This document shows, piece by piece, positions 39,895 to 49,727 of a stretch of 64,000 nucleotides of DNA. Position 1 is the first letter of the stretch. Every line of letters starts with the position of its first letter. A program made the position numbers and the translations under genes. The stretch lies in NCBI RefSeq assembly GCF_026319365.1, contig NZ_JAPDMS010000001.1, positions 475,563-539,562 of the forward strand. The letters run 5' to 3'. The notes beneath the pieces were generated by a model, which was not told the DNA's origin, searched no databases, and saw only the letters and a program-made list of their open reading frames with translations. The DNA comes from Methylophaga sp. OBS1 (GTDB lineage: Bacteria; Pseudomonadota; Gammaproteobacteria; Nitrosococcales; Methylophagaceae).

Positions 39895-41616
39895 CTAAAA
39901 TAAAAAATAGCGTTGGGCCATAGGCAGGACTTCAGCAGGCTCACACATCAAGAGCTCACCATCGGCCAGCACCTGATAGGTCTCTGGGTCAACCTCAATC
40001 CGCGGTGTTGCGTCATTCAGTACCATATCCTTTTTTGTCACATTCCGGCAGTTTTTGACGGCGACCAGCATCTTGTTCAGCTCCAGCATTCGCAGCTCGG
40101 GGTTTCGCATTGCAGCCTGAGAAACAAAAGTTAATGAATTATTTGTAACTGATTTACCGAAGCTGCCGAACATGGGACGGTAGTGAACAGGCTGCGGGGT
40201 CGGAATTGAGGCATTGGGATCCCCCATGGTAGCGGAGACGATGGTGCCGCCCTTCAGAATCAGTGTGGGTTTAACGCCAAAAAATGCCGGTCGCCAGAGT
40301 ACCAGGTCAGCGAACTTACCAGACTGAATGGAACCAACAATCTGTGAGATACCATGCGTTATCGCCGGGTTGATCGTGTATTTTGCGATGTACCTTCTGA
40401 CACGGAAGTTATCGCTCTCGCCCTGACCTCGACTTTTATCCTCTTCCAGGGGCCCTCGTTGCACCTTCATTTTGTGGGCCGTCTGCCAGGTGCGCATGAT
40501 GACCTCACCCACACGTCCCATTGCTTGCGAATCAGAGGACATCATTGAAAATGCCCCGGTGTCATGCAGAATATCCTCGGCAGCGATGGTTTCACGACGA
40601 ATACGGGATTCGGCAAAGGCGACATCTTCGGCTATTGACGAATCCAGGTGGTGACACACCATCAGCATGTCGAGGTGTTCATCCAGCGTATTCACTGTGA
40701 ATGGCCGGGTAGGATTGGTAGAGGATGGCAGCACGTTGGGCGAACTGATGGCTTTGATGATATCCGGCGCATGGCCGCCACCGGCACCTTCGGTATGGAA
40801 AGTATGTATGGTCCTGCCCTTGAAAGCGTCCAGCGTGGTCTCGACAAAGCCTGACTCATTCAATGTATCCGTATGGATTGCCACTTGAATATCCATGGCC
40901 TCGGCAACACTCAGACAGTTATCGATAGCCGCTGGGGTTGTGCCCCAGTCTTCATGCAGCTTGAGCCCGATAGCTCCGGCGCTGACCTGCTCTTCCGCCG
41001 CCTCCGGTAGTGACACATTCCCTTTACCGAAGAACCCCAGGTTCATCGGAAAGGCCTCTGCCGCCTCCAGCATTCTGTGAATATGCCAGGGGCCCGGCGT
41101 GCAGGTCGTGGCAAAGGTGCCCGTAGCAGGCCCTGTGCCACCACCAAGCATCGTCGTGATGCCGGAAGTCAGTGCCTCTTCGATTTGTTGTGGACAGATC
41201 CAATGAATATGACTATCAATGCCCCCCGCCGTGAGTATCATCCCCTCTCCGGCAATGATTTCCGTCCCTGCCCCGATCGGGATTGTAACCCCAGGCTGAA
41301 TATCCGGGTTCCCCGCTTTACCCACACTACTGATATAACCATCTTTAATGCCGACATCCGCCTTAATCACACCTGTAATGGCATCAATAATGAGCGCGTT
41401 GGTAATGACAGTATCAGCCACATCGATCGAAGTCAGTTGAGATTGGCCCATACCATCACGGATGACTTTACCGCCCCCGAACTTCACTTCTTCACCATAG
41501 CTAGTGAAGTCCTGTTCCACTTCCACCCATAGCTCGGTGTCTGCAAGCCTGACCTTATCGCCTGTTGTCGGACCAAACATTTCAGCATAGGCCTGACGAT
41601 CTATTTTGACACTCAT
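39895..41616 (-). CDS. ureC: Urease alpha (catalytic) subunit
   Basis: The 573-residue enzyme hydrolyses urea to ammonia and carbamate. Bi-nickel ligands and catalytic residues are visible: [10 protein letters not shown] (about residues 137-146), the carbamylated lysine in [12 protein letters not shown] (about 215-226), HTDTLNE and [15 protein letters not shown] (about 250-288), the flap [19 protein letters not shown] (His near 325) and Asp in SSDSQAMGR (about 365). Overlaps the ureB stop by 4 bp (ATGA). All catalytic residues look intact. Confidence 0.97.
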   Translation of the reverse strand: MSVKIDRQAYAEMFGPTTGDKVRLADTELWVEVEQDFTSYGEEVKFGGGKVIRDGMGQSQLTSIDVADTVITNALIIDAITGVIKADVGIKDGYISSVGKAGNPDIQPGVTIPIGAGTEIIAGEGMILTAGGIDSHIHWICPQQIEEALTSGITTMLGGGTGPATGTFATTCTPGPWHIHRMLEAAEAFPMNLGFFGKGNVSLPEAAEEQVSAGAIGLKLHEDWGTTPAAIDNCLSVAEAMDIQVAIHTDTLNESGFVETTLDAFKGRTIHTFHTEGAGGGHAPDIIKAISSPNVLPSSTNPTRPFTVNTLDEHLDMLMVCHHLDSSIAEDVAFAESRIRRETIAAEDILHDTGAFSMMSSDSQAMGRVGEVIMRTWQTAHKMKVQRGPLEEDKSRGQGESDNFRVRRYIAKYTINPAITHGISQIVGSIQSGKFADLVLWRPAFFGVKPTLILKGGTIVSATMGDPNASIPTPQPVHYRPMFGSFGKSVTNNSLTFVSQAAMRNPELRMLELNKMLVAVKNCRNVTKKDMVLNDATPRIEVDPETYQVLADGELLMCEPAEVLPMAQRYFLF

Positions 41617-41924
41617 TTCAAGGACCCCATGATTTTGCCGGCAAAGCCATACACAATTCGGTTTCCGGACAGACTGACTAACTCTACGGTTCGCATCTGG
41701 CCGGGCTCGAATCGGACCGCTGTGCCCGCTGTAATATTGAGTCGAAAGCCATAAGCCTTGTCTCGGTCAAAGCTCAGCGCCTCATTCACTTCATAGAAGT
41801 GATAATGCGAGCCAACCTGAACCGGCCTGTCACCAACATTAGCGACATCGACCTGTCGTGTCTCACGGTCGGTATTGAGTTCGATATCGCCTTCTGCACA
41901 ATGTATTTCACCGGGAATCATCAT
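41613..41924 (-). CDS. ureB: Urease beta subunit
   Basis: The 103-residue protein starts [16 protein letters not shown] and contains [11 protein letters not shown] and GTAVRFEPG, classic UreB. It is a structural subunit of the (ABC)3 trimer. The frame is open 16 codons further, overlapping ureA, but the ATG at 41924 (or the next at 41921) has GAGG at good spacing and matches the family. It starts 7 bp after the ureA stop. Confidence 0.95.
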   Translation of the reverse strand: MMIPGEIHCAEGDIELNTDRETRQVDVANVGDRPVQVGSHYHFYEVNEALSFDRDKAYGFRLNITAGTAVRFEPGQMRTVELVSLSGNRIVYGFAGKIMGSLK

Positions 41925-41931
41925 AGTTTCC

Positions 41932-42234
41932 TCAAACAATTGGGTGGTGAACAGTGATGAGCTTGGTCCCATCGGGAAAGGTCGCCTCGACCTGGATCTC
42001 CGGGATCATTTCCGGGATGCCTTCCATCACCTCATCACGGGTCAGTAAGGTTGCCCCATATCCCATCAGCTCACTGACACTTCGCCCTTCTCTGGCACCT
42101 TCCATGATCGCAGCTGAAATAAAGGCGACAGCCTCCGGATAGTTCAGCTTGAGTCCCTTATGCAAGCGTCTTTCAGCCAGGAGTGCCGCCGTGAAAATGA
42201 GTAACTTGTCTTTTTCTCTGGGAGTTAATTCCAT
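41932..42234 (-). CDS. ureA: Urease gamma subunit
   Basis: The 100-residue protein starts [20 protein letters not shown] and has [21 protein letters not shown], the full UreA pattern. It is the smallest structural subunit of urease. It lies 27 bp after ureD and is followed by ureB. GAGG lies about 10 nt before the start. Confidence 0.96.
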   Translation of the reverse strand: MELTPREKDKLLIFTAALLAERRLHKGLKLNYPEAVAFISAAIMEGAREGRSVSELMGYGATLLTRDEVMEGIPEMIPEIQVEATFPDGTKLITVHHPIV

Positions 42235-42261
42235 ATTTCTTCAACCTCAGTGATGATGAAG

Positions 42262-43137
42262 TCACGTTGCCCATATTCTGGGACGAACGGCATTTTTTGC
42301 GGCATACCAGGGACGCAAACAGGACCAGATTGCCTCGAAGTACTGCCTGGCTTCCTGGGCACAGTCCCCTATATATCGAGCGGTAAAAATGTCCGGCAAG
42401 GCTGATACCCCATATAACGCCTCGGAACTCAATGCGACCTCGCGACAAGCCTTGATCAAGTCCTGGGGTAGCTCACTCGCCGCCAAAATCATATTGCCGA
42501 AAACAAGCCTGTCACGCAGGCCCGACACGGATGAAAGTACGGGGCTATCAGGCCTCAGAACCACACTGTCGTACCAGATAAGCTTTTCATCCCGGAAAAC
42601 CTCGGTACATTGCTTCAGGCGACCGTTTTGCCAGGATTCACCACTGGCTTTCCGGCCCAGACAGGTGATTTCCCACGTCGAAAAAATGGCATTACCACTC
42701 AGCGCTACTGTGGTTGAAATATCAGCATCAGCACCATCGAATACAATATTTTCCTGGGGTAACCATTCCAGGACTGTTTCTTGACCTTGCTGAATATGAA
42801 TGGATTGTTTGGCTCGTCTTCCCAGCGATTTGTACCACTTGGTCGCTCCCGGGGTTGTGAGTAAAACCTGTGACTCGTCATTGAGCTGAAAGCTGATATC
42901 AAGACTGTCCCCTCCAGCTACACCGCCGGGAGGATGGACAATTAATCCGTGAGCCGTGTCCTGTCCTTCCGGATAGAGCACTTTTTGAAAAACCAACGGC
43001 CCCTGGTGCTGTCGTTTTATCAAACGCGTAAACGGAGAGCGATAGGCAAACTCCAGCTTCAGCGATGCGTTCCAGCCATTCATGTAGGAAAGTGCAGTCT
43101 TTTTGTCCCTGGCACAGTTCAAAGTTAGTCTCACCAA
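42262..43137 (-). CDS. ureD: Urease accessory protein UreD (UreH)
   Basis: The roughly 291-residue protein has LIVHPPGGVAGGDSLDI (about residues 66-82), LLTTPGATKWYKS and LEWLPQENIVFDGA, the UreD core. It is a scaffold that channels nickel from UreG to apourease. The start is uncertain: the longest frame opens with TTG at 43137, a GTG follows at 43134 and an ATG lies at 43083, none with a strong ribosome site. The homologous region begins close to that ATG. Confidence 0.92.
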   Translation of the reverse strand: MVRLTLNCARDKKTALSYMNGWNASLKLEFAYRSPFTRLIKRQHQGPLVFQKVLYPEGQDTAHGLIVHPPGGVAGGDSLDISFQLNDESQVLLTTPGATKWYKSLGRRAKQSIHIQQGQETVLEWLPQENIVFDGADADISTTVALSGNAIFSTWEITCLGRKASGESWQNGRLKQCTEVFRDEKLIWYDSVVLRPDSPVLSSVSGLRDRLVFGNMILAASELPQDLIKACREVALSSEALYGVSALPDIFTARYIGDCAQEARQYFEAIWSCLRPWYAAKNAVRPRIWAT

Positions 43138-43190
43138 TACCGTTGTGGTTTAACAGACCAGTCTGCCGTCCCTGGCAGTCCAGTGATTGA

Positions 43191-43880
43191 CTAGACAGTC
43201 AGGTACTGCTTTATCTTATCTGCATCGACATTATCCCGGTGGTCTTCATGAATAAGCTTGCCTTTGTCGATGACCATAATCCGATCGGCTATCTCCATGG
43301 TGAAACTGAGCACCTGCTCGGAAACGACGATAGTAATATCGCGCATTTGTCTGATTTCATTTAAAACTTTGGCAATATCCTTGATGATGGAGGGTTGTAT
43401 ACCTTCCGTGGGCTCGTCCAGCAGTAATACCTTCGGGTTGGTCACCAGGGCTCTGGCAATCGCCAGTTGCTGTTGTTGTCCGCCAGATAAATTACCCCCT
43501 TTTCTATGCCGCATTTCATGCAGGACGGGAAAAAGATCAAAAATATCTTCTGGAATGGTTTTCTGTTTGGATACGCCAAGCCCAGTCTCAATATTTTCCT
43601 TAACGGTCAGGTTGGGAAAGATCATCCGTCCTTGAGGCACATATGCCAGCCCACTGGCGACCCGTTGATAGCTTTCCGCTTGACTGACATCCTGCCCATC
43701 CACAATCACTTTGTCTGATTGGCTCGGTAAAATCCCCATCAGCGATTTGAACAGGGTGGTTTTCCCCATGCCATTTCGCCCCATGATCGCAACGGTCTCA
43801 TTTTTCTGGGCGGTAAAACTCACGCCATGAACCACTTCACTCTGGCCATAGCTAACATGCAATTTTTCAACTTCAAACAT
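43191..43880 (-). CDS. urtE: Urea/amide ABC transporter ATP-binding protein UrtE
   Basis: The 229-residue ATPase has Walker A GRNGMGKTT, the signature LSGGQQQQLAIARAL and Walker B VLLLDEPTEGIQ, in the LivF-like subfamily. With UrtD it drives urea (or short-amide) import through UrtBC. The ATG at 43880 has GGAG 8 nt upstream and matches the family start MFEVEKLHVSYG; the 42 extra upstream codons are not conserved. Last of the five urt genes. Confidence 0.94.
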   Translation of the reverse strand: MFEVEKLHVSYGQSEVVHGVSFTAQKNETVAIMGRNGMGKTTLFKSLMGILPSQSDKVIVDGQDVSQAESYQRVASGLAYVPQGRMIFPNLTVKENIETGLGVSKQKTIPEDIFDLFPVLHEMRHRKGGNLSGGQQQQLAIARALVTNPKVLLLDEPTEGIQPSIIKDIAKVLNEIRQMRDITIVVSEQVLSFTMEIADRIMVIDKGKLIHEDHRDNVDADKIKQYLTV

Positions 43881-43899
43881 GATTGAATCTCCAGTGATA

Positions 43900-44646
43900 T
43901 TAGTGGCCGAGGTAAACTTCAATAACTTTTTCGTCGTTTTGAACTTTATCCATATCGCCTTCAGCAAGAATCTGTCCCTGGTGCAGCACCGTGACTTTGC
44001 GGGCAATCTTCTTCACGAATTCCATATCATGCTCGATGACAATAACGGAGCGGTTTTTACAGATCTGATTCAACAACTCGGCAGTTTCATCGCGCTCTTT
44101 GGCACTCATGCCGGCAACGGGCTCATCCAGCATCAGCAGCTCCGGGTCCTGCATCAGTAACATACCGATTTCAAGCCACTGTTTTTGTCCGTGACTTAAT
44201 ACCGCCGCCTCGGTCTCCAGTTCATCCAGTAACTGGATTTCCCCGGCGACTCGCAGCACGGTCTCCCTGACCGCTTCATTTGATTCGAAGAACAGGCTCC
44301 CAAAGACCGAGCGTCCCTCCGGGTAAGAAACCTCAAGATTTTCATAAACGGTCAGCGTTTCATAAATGGATGGGGTCTGGAATTTTCTGCCCACGCCTGT
44401 TCTGACAATTTCATGTTCTGCCTTTTTGGTCAGCTCCTGGCTTTTGAACTTAATGGTCCCCGAACTGGCTTTTGTCTTGCCGCATATCAGGTCGAGCAAT
44501 GTGGTTTTACCCGCTCCATTTGGCCCAATGATGACGCGTAACTCATTCTTATCGATGTACATATTTAATGAGTCAACCGCCCTGAAACCATCAAAGGAGA
44601 CGGTCAAATCTTCGATGGCCAACAAGAAGTCAGTTTCAGTACTCAT
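43900..44646 (-). CDS. urtD: Urea/amide ABC transporter ATP-binding protein UrtD
   Basis: The 248-residue LivG-like ATPase has Walker A GPNGAGKTTLLDLICG, VGRKFQTPSIYETLTVYENL (the UrtD-specific switch region), the ABC signature in the altered form LSHGQKQWLEIGM and Walker B LLMLDEPVAGM. The SHGQ signature and FQTPS are characteristic of UrtD. It overlaps urtC by 4 bp (ATGA) and is followed by urtE. Confidence 0.94.
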   Translation of the reverse strand: MSTETDFLLAIEDLTVSFDGFRAVDSLNMYIDKNELRVIIGPNGAGKTTLLDLICGKTKASSGTIKFKSQELTKKAEHEIVRTGVGRKFQTPSIYETLTVYENLEVSYPEGRSVFGSLFFESNEAVRETVLRVAGEIQLLDELETEAAVLSHGQKQWLEIGMLLMQDPELLMLDEPVAGMSAKERDETAELLNQICKNRSVIVIEHDMEFVKKIARKVTVLHQGQILAEGDMDKVQNDEKVIEVYLGH

Positions 44647-45797
44647 TTGGCAGCTCCTTGTAATTTATTATTTGGCTTGTGGCTGTCACCCGCTTTTTTG
44701 CCTAAAGACATCAGCTTTCTGACAACCGGCAGGTTTTTGAAATACTTGTCATAGATACCAGCCAGGCCATTAGGGAAAAACAGCACGACAGCGATGAACA
44801 AACCGCCCATCAGGAAAAGCCAAAGTTCGGGGAAGGTCTCTGAAAAGGCGGTTTTACCGGCGTTGATAAGCAGCGTGCCGTAGACGACGCCGACCAGAGA
44901 CATCCGGCCGCCGACAGCAGCAAAAATAACCATTTCAATCGACGGTACGATGCCCACAAAAGACGGTGACATGAAGCCAACCTGGAGCGTGAACATCGCG
45001 CCACCGATGGCAGAGATAACGGCAGCGACACAGAAGATGAAGATCTTGAAGCTGGAAACGTCATAACCGGAGAAGCGAACACGATCTTCCTTGTCCTTCA
45101 TAGCCAGCAATAGCCGACCGAACTTACTGGTCAGAATGAATTTGCTCAGACAGATCACGGCCAGGAGCAGGATCGCATTGATGAAATACAGTGTGTACTT
45201 GGCGGAATCGGTTCTGATATCCCAGCCGTTTAAGGTTTTCAAGTCGGTAATACCATTGATGCCACCGGTATAACCCTGCTGTCCCACAATCAAAATGGTC
45301 AGAATGAGTGCAATGACCTGTGTGATAATCGCGAAATAAACACCACCGACGCGGCGTTTAAACATGGAGTAACCAATCAGATAAGCAAACACCGCCGGCA
45401 CGATAAAGATTGCCAGAATGGCGACCCACAAATGCTCAAACGGCACCCAGAACCAGGGCAGTTCGGTTAACTGATTCCAGTCCATAAAGTCAGGAATACC
45501 CGGGGTTGACTGTATCTTGGTACTTTCCGGATCGGAAGCCTCAAGTTTGAGGAACATGGCCATGGCATAGCCACCCAGACCAAAAAACACCCCCTGGCCC
45601 AGACTGAGAATACCGCCGTACCCCCACAGCAGGACCAAGCTCAATGCCGCAAAGGCATAAGTGAGATATTTACCTACCAGGTTGAGCCTGAAAAGATCCA
45701 GACTCAACGGCAGGACAATAAGAATCAAAATGGCGAGAATAGCGACGCTGATAGCCCCTTCACGCCCACCCAAAAATCTTTGCAAGAAAAAGTTCAT
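44643..45797 (-). CDS. urtC: Urea/amide ABC transporter permease UrtC
   Basis: The 384-residue integral membrane protein is LivM-like, with about ten hydrophobic segments, GYGGILSLGQGVFFGLGGYAM (about residues 59-79) and the EAA-type loop KDKEDRVRFSGYDVSSFKI. UrtC proteins are longer than LivM in the loop near residue 90-110, as seen here. It pairs with UrtB in the inner membrane. Starts 14 bp after urtB. Confidence 0.93.
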   Translation of the reverse strand: MNFFLQRFLGGREGAISVAILAILILIVLPLSLDLFRLNLVGKYLTYAFAALSLVLLWGYGGILSLGQGVFFGLGGYAMAMFLKLEASDPESTKIQSTPGIPDFMDWNQLTELPWFWVPFEHLWVAILAIFIVPAVFAYLIGYSMFKRRVGGVYFAIITQVIALILTILIVGQQGYTGGINGITDLKTLNGWDIRTDSAKYTLYFINAILLLAVICLSKFILTSKFGRLLLAMKDKEDRVRFSGYDVSSFKIFIFCVAAVISAIGGAMFTLQVGFMSPSFVGIVPSIEMVIFAAVGGRMSLVGVVYGTLLINAGKTAFSETFPELWLFLMGGLFIAVVLFFPNGLAGIYDKYFKNLPVVRKLMSLGKKAGDSHKPNNKLQGAAK

Positions 45798-45811
45798 CTT
45801 TATCCCCTTTA

Positions 45812-46735
45812 TTACTTGCGAACTTTCGCTGAGAACAGGCCTTCAGGGCGAAGCATCAGAATGATGACAAGCGTCAACAGTGTCAGCACTTTGGCCATAG
45901 AGCCGCTGATGAAGAACTCAAGAATGGATTGCGCCTGGGCGATAGTAAATGCGGATGCGATAGTGCCAAAGAGACTGGCAGCGCCACCGAACACCACAAC
46001 CATGAATGTGTCCACGATATAGAGAGAGCCTATCGTTGGACCGGTTGAAGCGATCGTCGTGAAAGCTGCGCCTGCGATCCCCGCAATGCCGCAACCCAGT
46101 GCAAAAGTGAGACGATCTGTTCTCTTTGTATTAATGCCTACAGCACCACTCATCATTCGGTTTTGTGTGGTAGCACGGACATTGAGGCCCCAGGAAGAGC
46201 GATACATCAGGATGAATACCCCCAGTGTCACCAGGGTTGTCAGTCCAAGTACAAACATGCCGTTGATAGGGATAAAAATGGTTTCTGTCGGTGTATAGGA
46301 GCCCATCAACCAGTCCGGTAAGGTTGGACTGACTTCGCGGGCACCAAACAGTGACCGGAACATTTGCTGCATGATAAGACTCAGGCCCCAGGTGGCAAGC
46401 AAGGTGTCCAAGGGTCGCTTGTACAAGTGTCTTATCAGCAGGAACTCAACAAAGTAACCGACGATGCCAGCCACGATGAAAGAGGCAAATATGGCGAATA
46501 TGAAGTAGTAAGACATTAACTCCGGAAAGTATGTCTCTGTCATTTTGGAGAGCATATAGGTGGTATAAGCACCAATAGCCATGAACTCACCATGGGCCAT
46601 ATTGATGACACCCATCTGTCCAAAAATAATGGCCAGCCCCAGTGCCATTAGCAATAAAACACTAAATAGACTGATTCCGGCAAAACCTTGCATGGCGAGA
46701 ATTGATGTCAATTCTTGTATTGAGTACTCACCCAT
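45812..46735 (-). CDS. urtB: Urea/amide ABC transporter permease UrtB
   Basis: The 307-residue LivH-like permease has GVINMAHGEFMAIGAYTTYM (about residues 42-61) and the cytoplasmic loop with NVRATTQNRMMSGAVGINT, typical of UrtB. It is the partner of UrtC. GGAG lies 8 nt before the ATG. It is separated from urtA by 98 bp containing a strong hairpin. Confidence 0.93.
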   Translation of the reverse strand: MGEYSIQELTSILAMQGFAGISLFSVLLLMALGLAIIFGQMGVINMAHGEFMAIGAYTTYMLSKMTETYFPELMSYYFIFAIFASFIVAGIVGYFVEFLLIRHLYKRPLDTLLATWGLSLIMQQMFRSLFGAREVSPTLPDWLMGSYTPTETIFIPINGMFVLGLTTLVTLGVFILMYRSSWGLNVRATTQNRMMSGAVGINTKRTDRLTFALGCGIAGIAGAAFTTIASTGPTIGSLYIVDTFMVVVFGGAASLFGTIASAFTIAQAQSILEFFISGSMAKVLTLLTLVIILMLRPEGLFSAKVRK

Positions 46736-46795
46736 AATTCTTACTCCAAGGGATTAGTCAATAAAATCAGGATTCAAGATAATTGTGAGAAGGAA

Positions 46796-46818
46796 GGCAG
46801 GCTGCCAGGCAGCCTGCC
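46796..46818 (-). terminator. Intercistronic hairpin between urtA and urtB
   Basis: Perfect 10-bp arms GGCAGGCTGC / GCAGCCTGCC with a 3-nt loop, 16 bp after the urtA stop. The minus-strand sequence after it is only partly T-rich (TTCCTTCTC). It likely protects the urtA mRNA end or partly terminates, giving more binding protein than permease. Confidence 0.6.
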
Positions 46819-46833
46819 AACGCAGACAGATGT

Positions 46834-48072
46834 CTATTGATAACCTTCTGGGAATGGGTTGGGTTCAATCAGCTCAGGCGACTCATAAACCACTTCAGCC
46901 TGACCGTCTTTCTTCCATTTACCCACGCGGGTGTAACTCCACAGGTGATGATTAGGGTGAAGTCTGACGTAGCCTTCTGGCGCTGTATCCAGTGCAATTT
47001 CCCCTTTCTCGGAGACAGCCACTACTTTATCGACATCGAAACTACCGGCTTCCTCAACAGCCGCTTTCCAAAGCCATGGACCAAGGTAAGCAGCCTGAGT
47101 CACGTCACCAATCACACTATCGGCACCATGCATCTCTTTGAAGGCTTTCACAAACGCTTCATTGTTGGGATTATCCAGGCTCTGGAAGTACTTCATGACT
47201 GAATAAAAGCCTTCCAGGTTTTCACCACCAATGCCCAATACTTCATCTTCCGTTACGGAAATGGTCAGCAGTGTTTGCTTATCCGCGGTGATACCGGCAG
47301 CGTTCAATTGTTTGAACCAGGCCACATTGGAACCACCCACAACGGCAGCGAAGATAACGTCAGGCTTTTTCAGGCGGATCTTGTTGATAACAGAGCCAAA
47401 CTGAGTATCACCCAGTGGCTTGTATTCCTCACCAACCACTTTGCCACCCAATACATTTTCAATGTGCTTGCGGGCAATTTTCATGGAGGTGCGTGGCCAG
47501 ATGTAATCTGAACCAATCAGATAAAACGTCTTGGCACCTTTCTCTTCAGCGACCCAGTCGAGACCTGCGAGGATCTGCTGTGTTGCTTCTTGACCGGTGT
47601 AAATCACGTTATGCGATTGTTCCAGGCCTTCATAGAATGTTGGGTAGTACAACAGGCCATTCTCTTGCTCGAAAACCGGCAGAGCAGCCTTGCGTGATGC
47701 TGATGTCCAGCAACCAAACACCGCGGCCACTTTGTCCTGAACCAGCAGCTTTCTGGATTTCTCCGCGAAAGTTGGCCAGTCACTGGCACCATCTTCCTGG
47801 ATAATCTCAATCTGGCGACCTAGGATACCGCCACTCTCATTGATTTGTTTGATAGCGAGTTTTTCAGCTTCCTGTGCGCCTGTTTCACTGATGGCCATGG
47901 TCCCGGTCAGTGAGTGCAGGATACCGACTTTGACGGTGTCATCGGTCACGGCCAGACCTGTGGTATTCACTTCGTCAGCAACGACCGAGCTACTCATGAC
48001 ACCCGCAGCCATCATGGCACCCAACAGGGCACCTGTTTTGCCTAAAAAGGTTCTTCGGTTAAATATTTTCAT
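46834..48072 (-). CDS. urtA: Urea/short-chain amide ABC transporter substrate-binding protein UrtA
   Basis: The 412-residue periplasmic protein starts with a twin-arginine-type signal NRRTFLGKTGALLGAMM. Its mature part begins near VADEV. The body shows KVGILHSLTGTMAISETG, FGCWTSASRKAALPVFE and YYPTFYEGLEQSHN, typical of UrtA/FmdD binding proteins. It captures urea or short amides for UrtBCDE. The ATG at 48072 has GGAGAAAG upstream; the longer frame overlaps fmdB and is rejected. Confidence 0.93.
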   Translation of the reverse strand: MKIFNRRTFLGKTGALLGAMMAAGVMSSSVVADEVNTTGLAVTDDTVKVGILHSLTGTMAISETGAQEAEKLAIKQINESGGILGRQIEIIQEDGASDWPTFAEKSRKLLVQDKVAAVFGCWTSASRKAALPVFEQENGLLYYPTFYEGLEQSHNVIYTGQEATQQILAGLDWVAEEKGAKTFYLIGSDYIWPRTSMKIARKHIENVLGGKVVGEEYKPLGDTQFGSVINKIRLKKPDVIFAAVVGGSNVAWFKQLNAAGITADKQTLLTISVTEDEVLGIGGENLEGFYSVMKYFQSLDNPNNEAFVKAFKEMHGADSVIGDVTQAAYLGPWLWKAAVEEAGSFDVDKVVAVSEKGEIALDTAPEGYVRLHPNHHLWSYTRVGKWKKDGQAEVVYESPELIEPNPFPEGYQ

Positions 48073-48106
48073 CTTCTTTCTCCAGTTGAAAAAATCGAAT
48101 TGATGC

Positions 48107-48451
48107 TCAATGCCCAAGCATCCAGGGTCTTGCTGTTTTCTTGGTTTGCATCTGTAGGCCGGGCTTCTCAGTTTGCTGCTTTGCAGAAGCCCTGGCTGTA
48201 GTGGAACAGGTATGCGTTCCACTACAGCCACAGCTTGAGCGCCTTGCATGCCGAGGAGCATGGGCCGATGCTTCGTTACGCTCCATGGCTGTTCTTGTGC
48301 CCCGGTCCATCAGAGCCAGGCGTGGTGCCGAGATAATTCGGTCAGCCATGGCGCCACAGGCGGGGCAAACAGCAGGAGCTGAGGATTGACTCATTTTTTG
48401 CATGGCAGAGAATGAACCACATGAGTCACAGCGATAGTCGTATAAAGGCAT
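48107..48451 (-). CDS. fmdB: FmdB-family zinc-ribbon protein
   Basis: The 114-residue protein begins MPLYDYRCDSCGSFSAMQKM with CxxC, then VCPACGA, forming the four-cysteine zinc ribbon of FmdB regulators. A second Cys/Ser cluster (SSCGCSGTHTC) lies in the basic tail. FmdB was named from the formamide operon of Methylophilus methylotrophus, where it is thought to regulate; the mechanism is not established. It lies 11 bp after fmdA and before urtA. Confidence 0.9.
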   Translation of the reverse strand: MPLYDYRCDSCGSFSAMQKMSQSSAPAVCPACGAMADRIISAPRLALMDRGTRTAMERNEASAHAPRHARRSSCGCSGTHTCSTTARASAKQQTEKPGLQMQTKKTARPWMLGH

Positions 48452-48462
48452 TTCATTAGCCC

Positions 48463-49686
48463 CTAAGAGGTTTTACTCATGTCGGTGCCGGGCGTGACAA
48501 ACTCCACAGGACCGTCGGGGCTGGGCAGCATGTCGAACTCAAAGATTTCCGTCGGCAGCCACAGCGTGGCGCAGGCATTCGGAATATCGACGATACCGCT
48601 GATATGCCCTTCCACAGGCGCCGTACCGAGTATCGATAAGGCCTGTTCACCGGTGTAACCAAACTTCTTCATGTACTCAATGGCATTCAAACAGGCTTGT
48701 TTGTAGGCTACATTGACGTCCATGTAGTGTTGCTTACCCTGTTCATCGACAGAAATACCCTCGAATATCAGGTAGTTGCTGTATTTAGGCTCGACAACGC
48801 TTGGTTGGAATAACGGATTCTTGATGCCATATTTCTTCACGCCGCCTTTAATCAGATTGACTTTGATGTCCAGGTAACCGGCCATTTCAATCGCGCCACA
48901 AAATGTGATTTCACCATCACCTTGAGAGAAGTGAAGGTCACCCATTGAGAGCCCGCCGTCCTTAACATAGACAGGGAAGTAAATTCTTGAACCCTTGGTT
49001 AAGTTCTTGATATCGCAGTTACCACCATGCTCACGAGGCGGTACGGTTCTGGCGCCTTCTTTTGCCGCGGCAGCAGCTGCATCTCCTTTGAGCTTACCCA
49101 TCACTGCAGCTTGCTCTGTGGGGGGGCATGCTAATGGCGGCACAGCATTCGGGTCAGTCGCAATTAACTCGCCCTCACGCTTATTCCATGTTTCCAGCAT
49201 TTCCTTGGAGGGCAGGCAGCCAATCAATCCCGGATGCATGATGCCAGCGAAACGAACATTGGGAACGTGCCGTGAGGTGGTGTAAATGCCGTGGAAGTCC
49301 CAGATGGACTTACGTGCTTCCGGGTAGTGGTCGGTCAGAAAACCGCCGCCATTTTCACGTGCAAACAGCGCATTAAAACCCCATTGCTGATCTTCAAAGG
49401 TGCCGACATCCAGGATGTCTACCACCATCAAATCACCCGGTTCTGCGCCTTCGACACCAATTGGTCCACTCAAATAATGGACCTGCTCCAGTTCCACATC
49501 ACGAATGTCGTCGGCACTATCATTGTTTCCAATTTGGCCGCCAGTCCAATCCATGCACTCGACACGAAACTCGTCCCCGGGTTTGACCATGGCGATCATC
49601 GGCAGGTCTGGATGCCATCGGTTGTGAATCTGACCATCCTGTTCCCATGGCTTTTTATCTAAATCTAACTTCACTAAGGTTTTCAT
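48463..49686 (-). CDS. fmdA: Formamidase (FmdA/AmdA acetamidase-formamidase family)
   Basis: The 407-residue protein has WHPDLPMIAMVKPGDEFRVE (about residues 23-42), VEGAEPGDLMVVDILDVG and MGDLHFSQGDGEITFCGAIE (about 255-274), all hallmarks of FmdA/AmdA. It hydrolyses formamide to formate and ammonia, which suits a methylotroph able to oxidise formate. The cytoplasmic enzyme lies between the porin and fmdB genes, so one transcript would provide outer-membrane entry, hydrolysis and transport. Confidence 0.95.
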   Translation of the reverse strand: MKTLVKLDLDKKPWEQDGQIHNRWHPDLPMIAMVKPGDEFRVECMDWTGGQIGNNDSADDIRDVELEQVHYLSGPIGVEGAEPGDLMVVDILDVGTFEDQQWGFNALFARENGGGFLTDHYPEARKSIWDFHGIYTTSRHVPNVRFAGIMHPGLIGCLPSKEMLETWNKREGELIATDPNAVPPLACPPTEQAAVMGKLKGDAAAAAAKEGARTVPPREHGGNCDIKNLTKGSRIYFPVYVKDGGLSMGDLHFSQGDGEITFCGAIEMAGYLDIKVNLIKGGVKKYGIKNPLFQPSVVEPKYSNYLIFEGISVDEQGKQHYMDVNVAYKQACLNAIEYMKKFGYTGEQALSILGTAPVEGHISGIVDIPNACATLWLPTEIFEFDMLPSPDGPVEFVTPGTDMSKTS

Positions 49687-49727
49687 CTATCGCTCCTGTG
49701 TTGAAGAAAAGCGTTTGATTTCAATAA

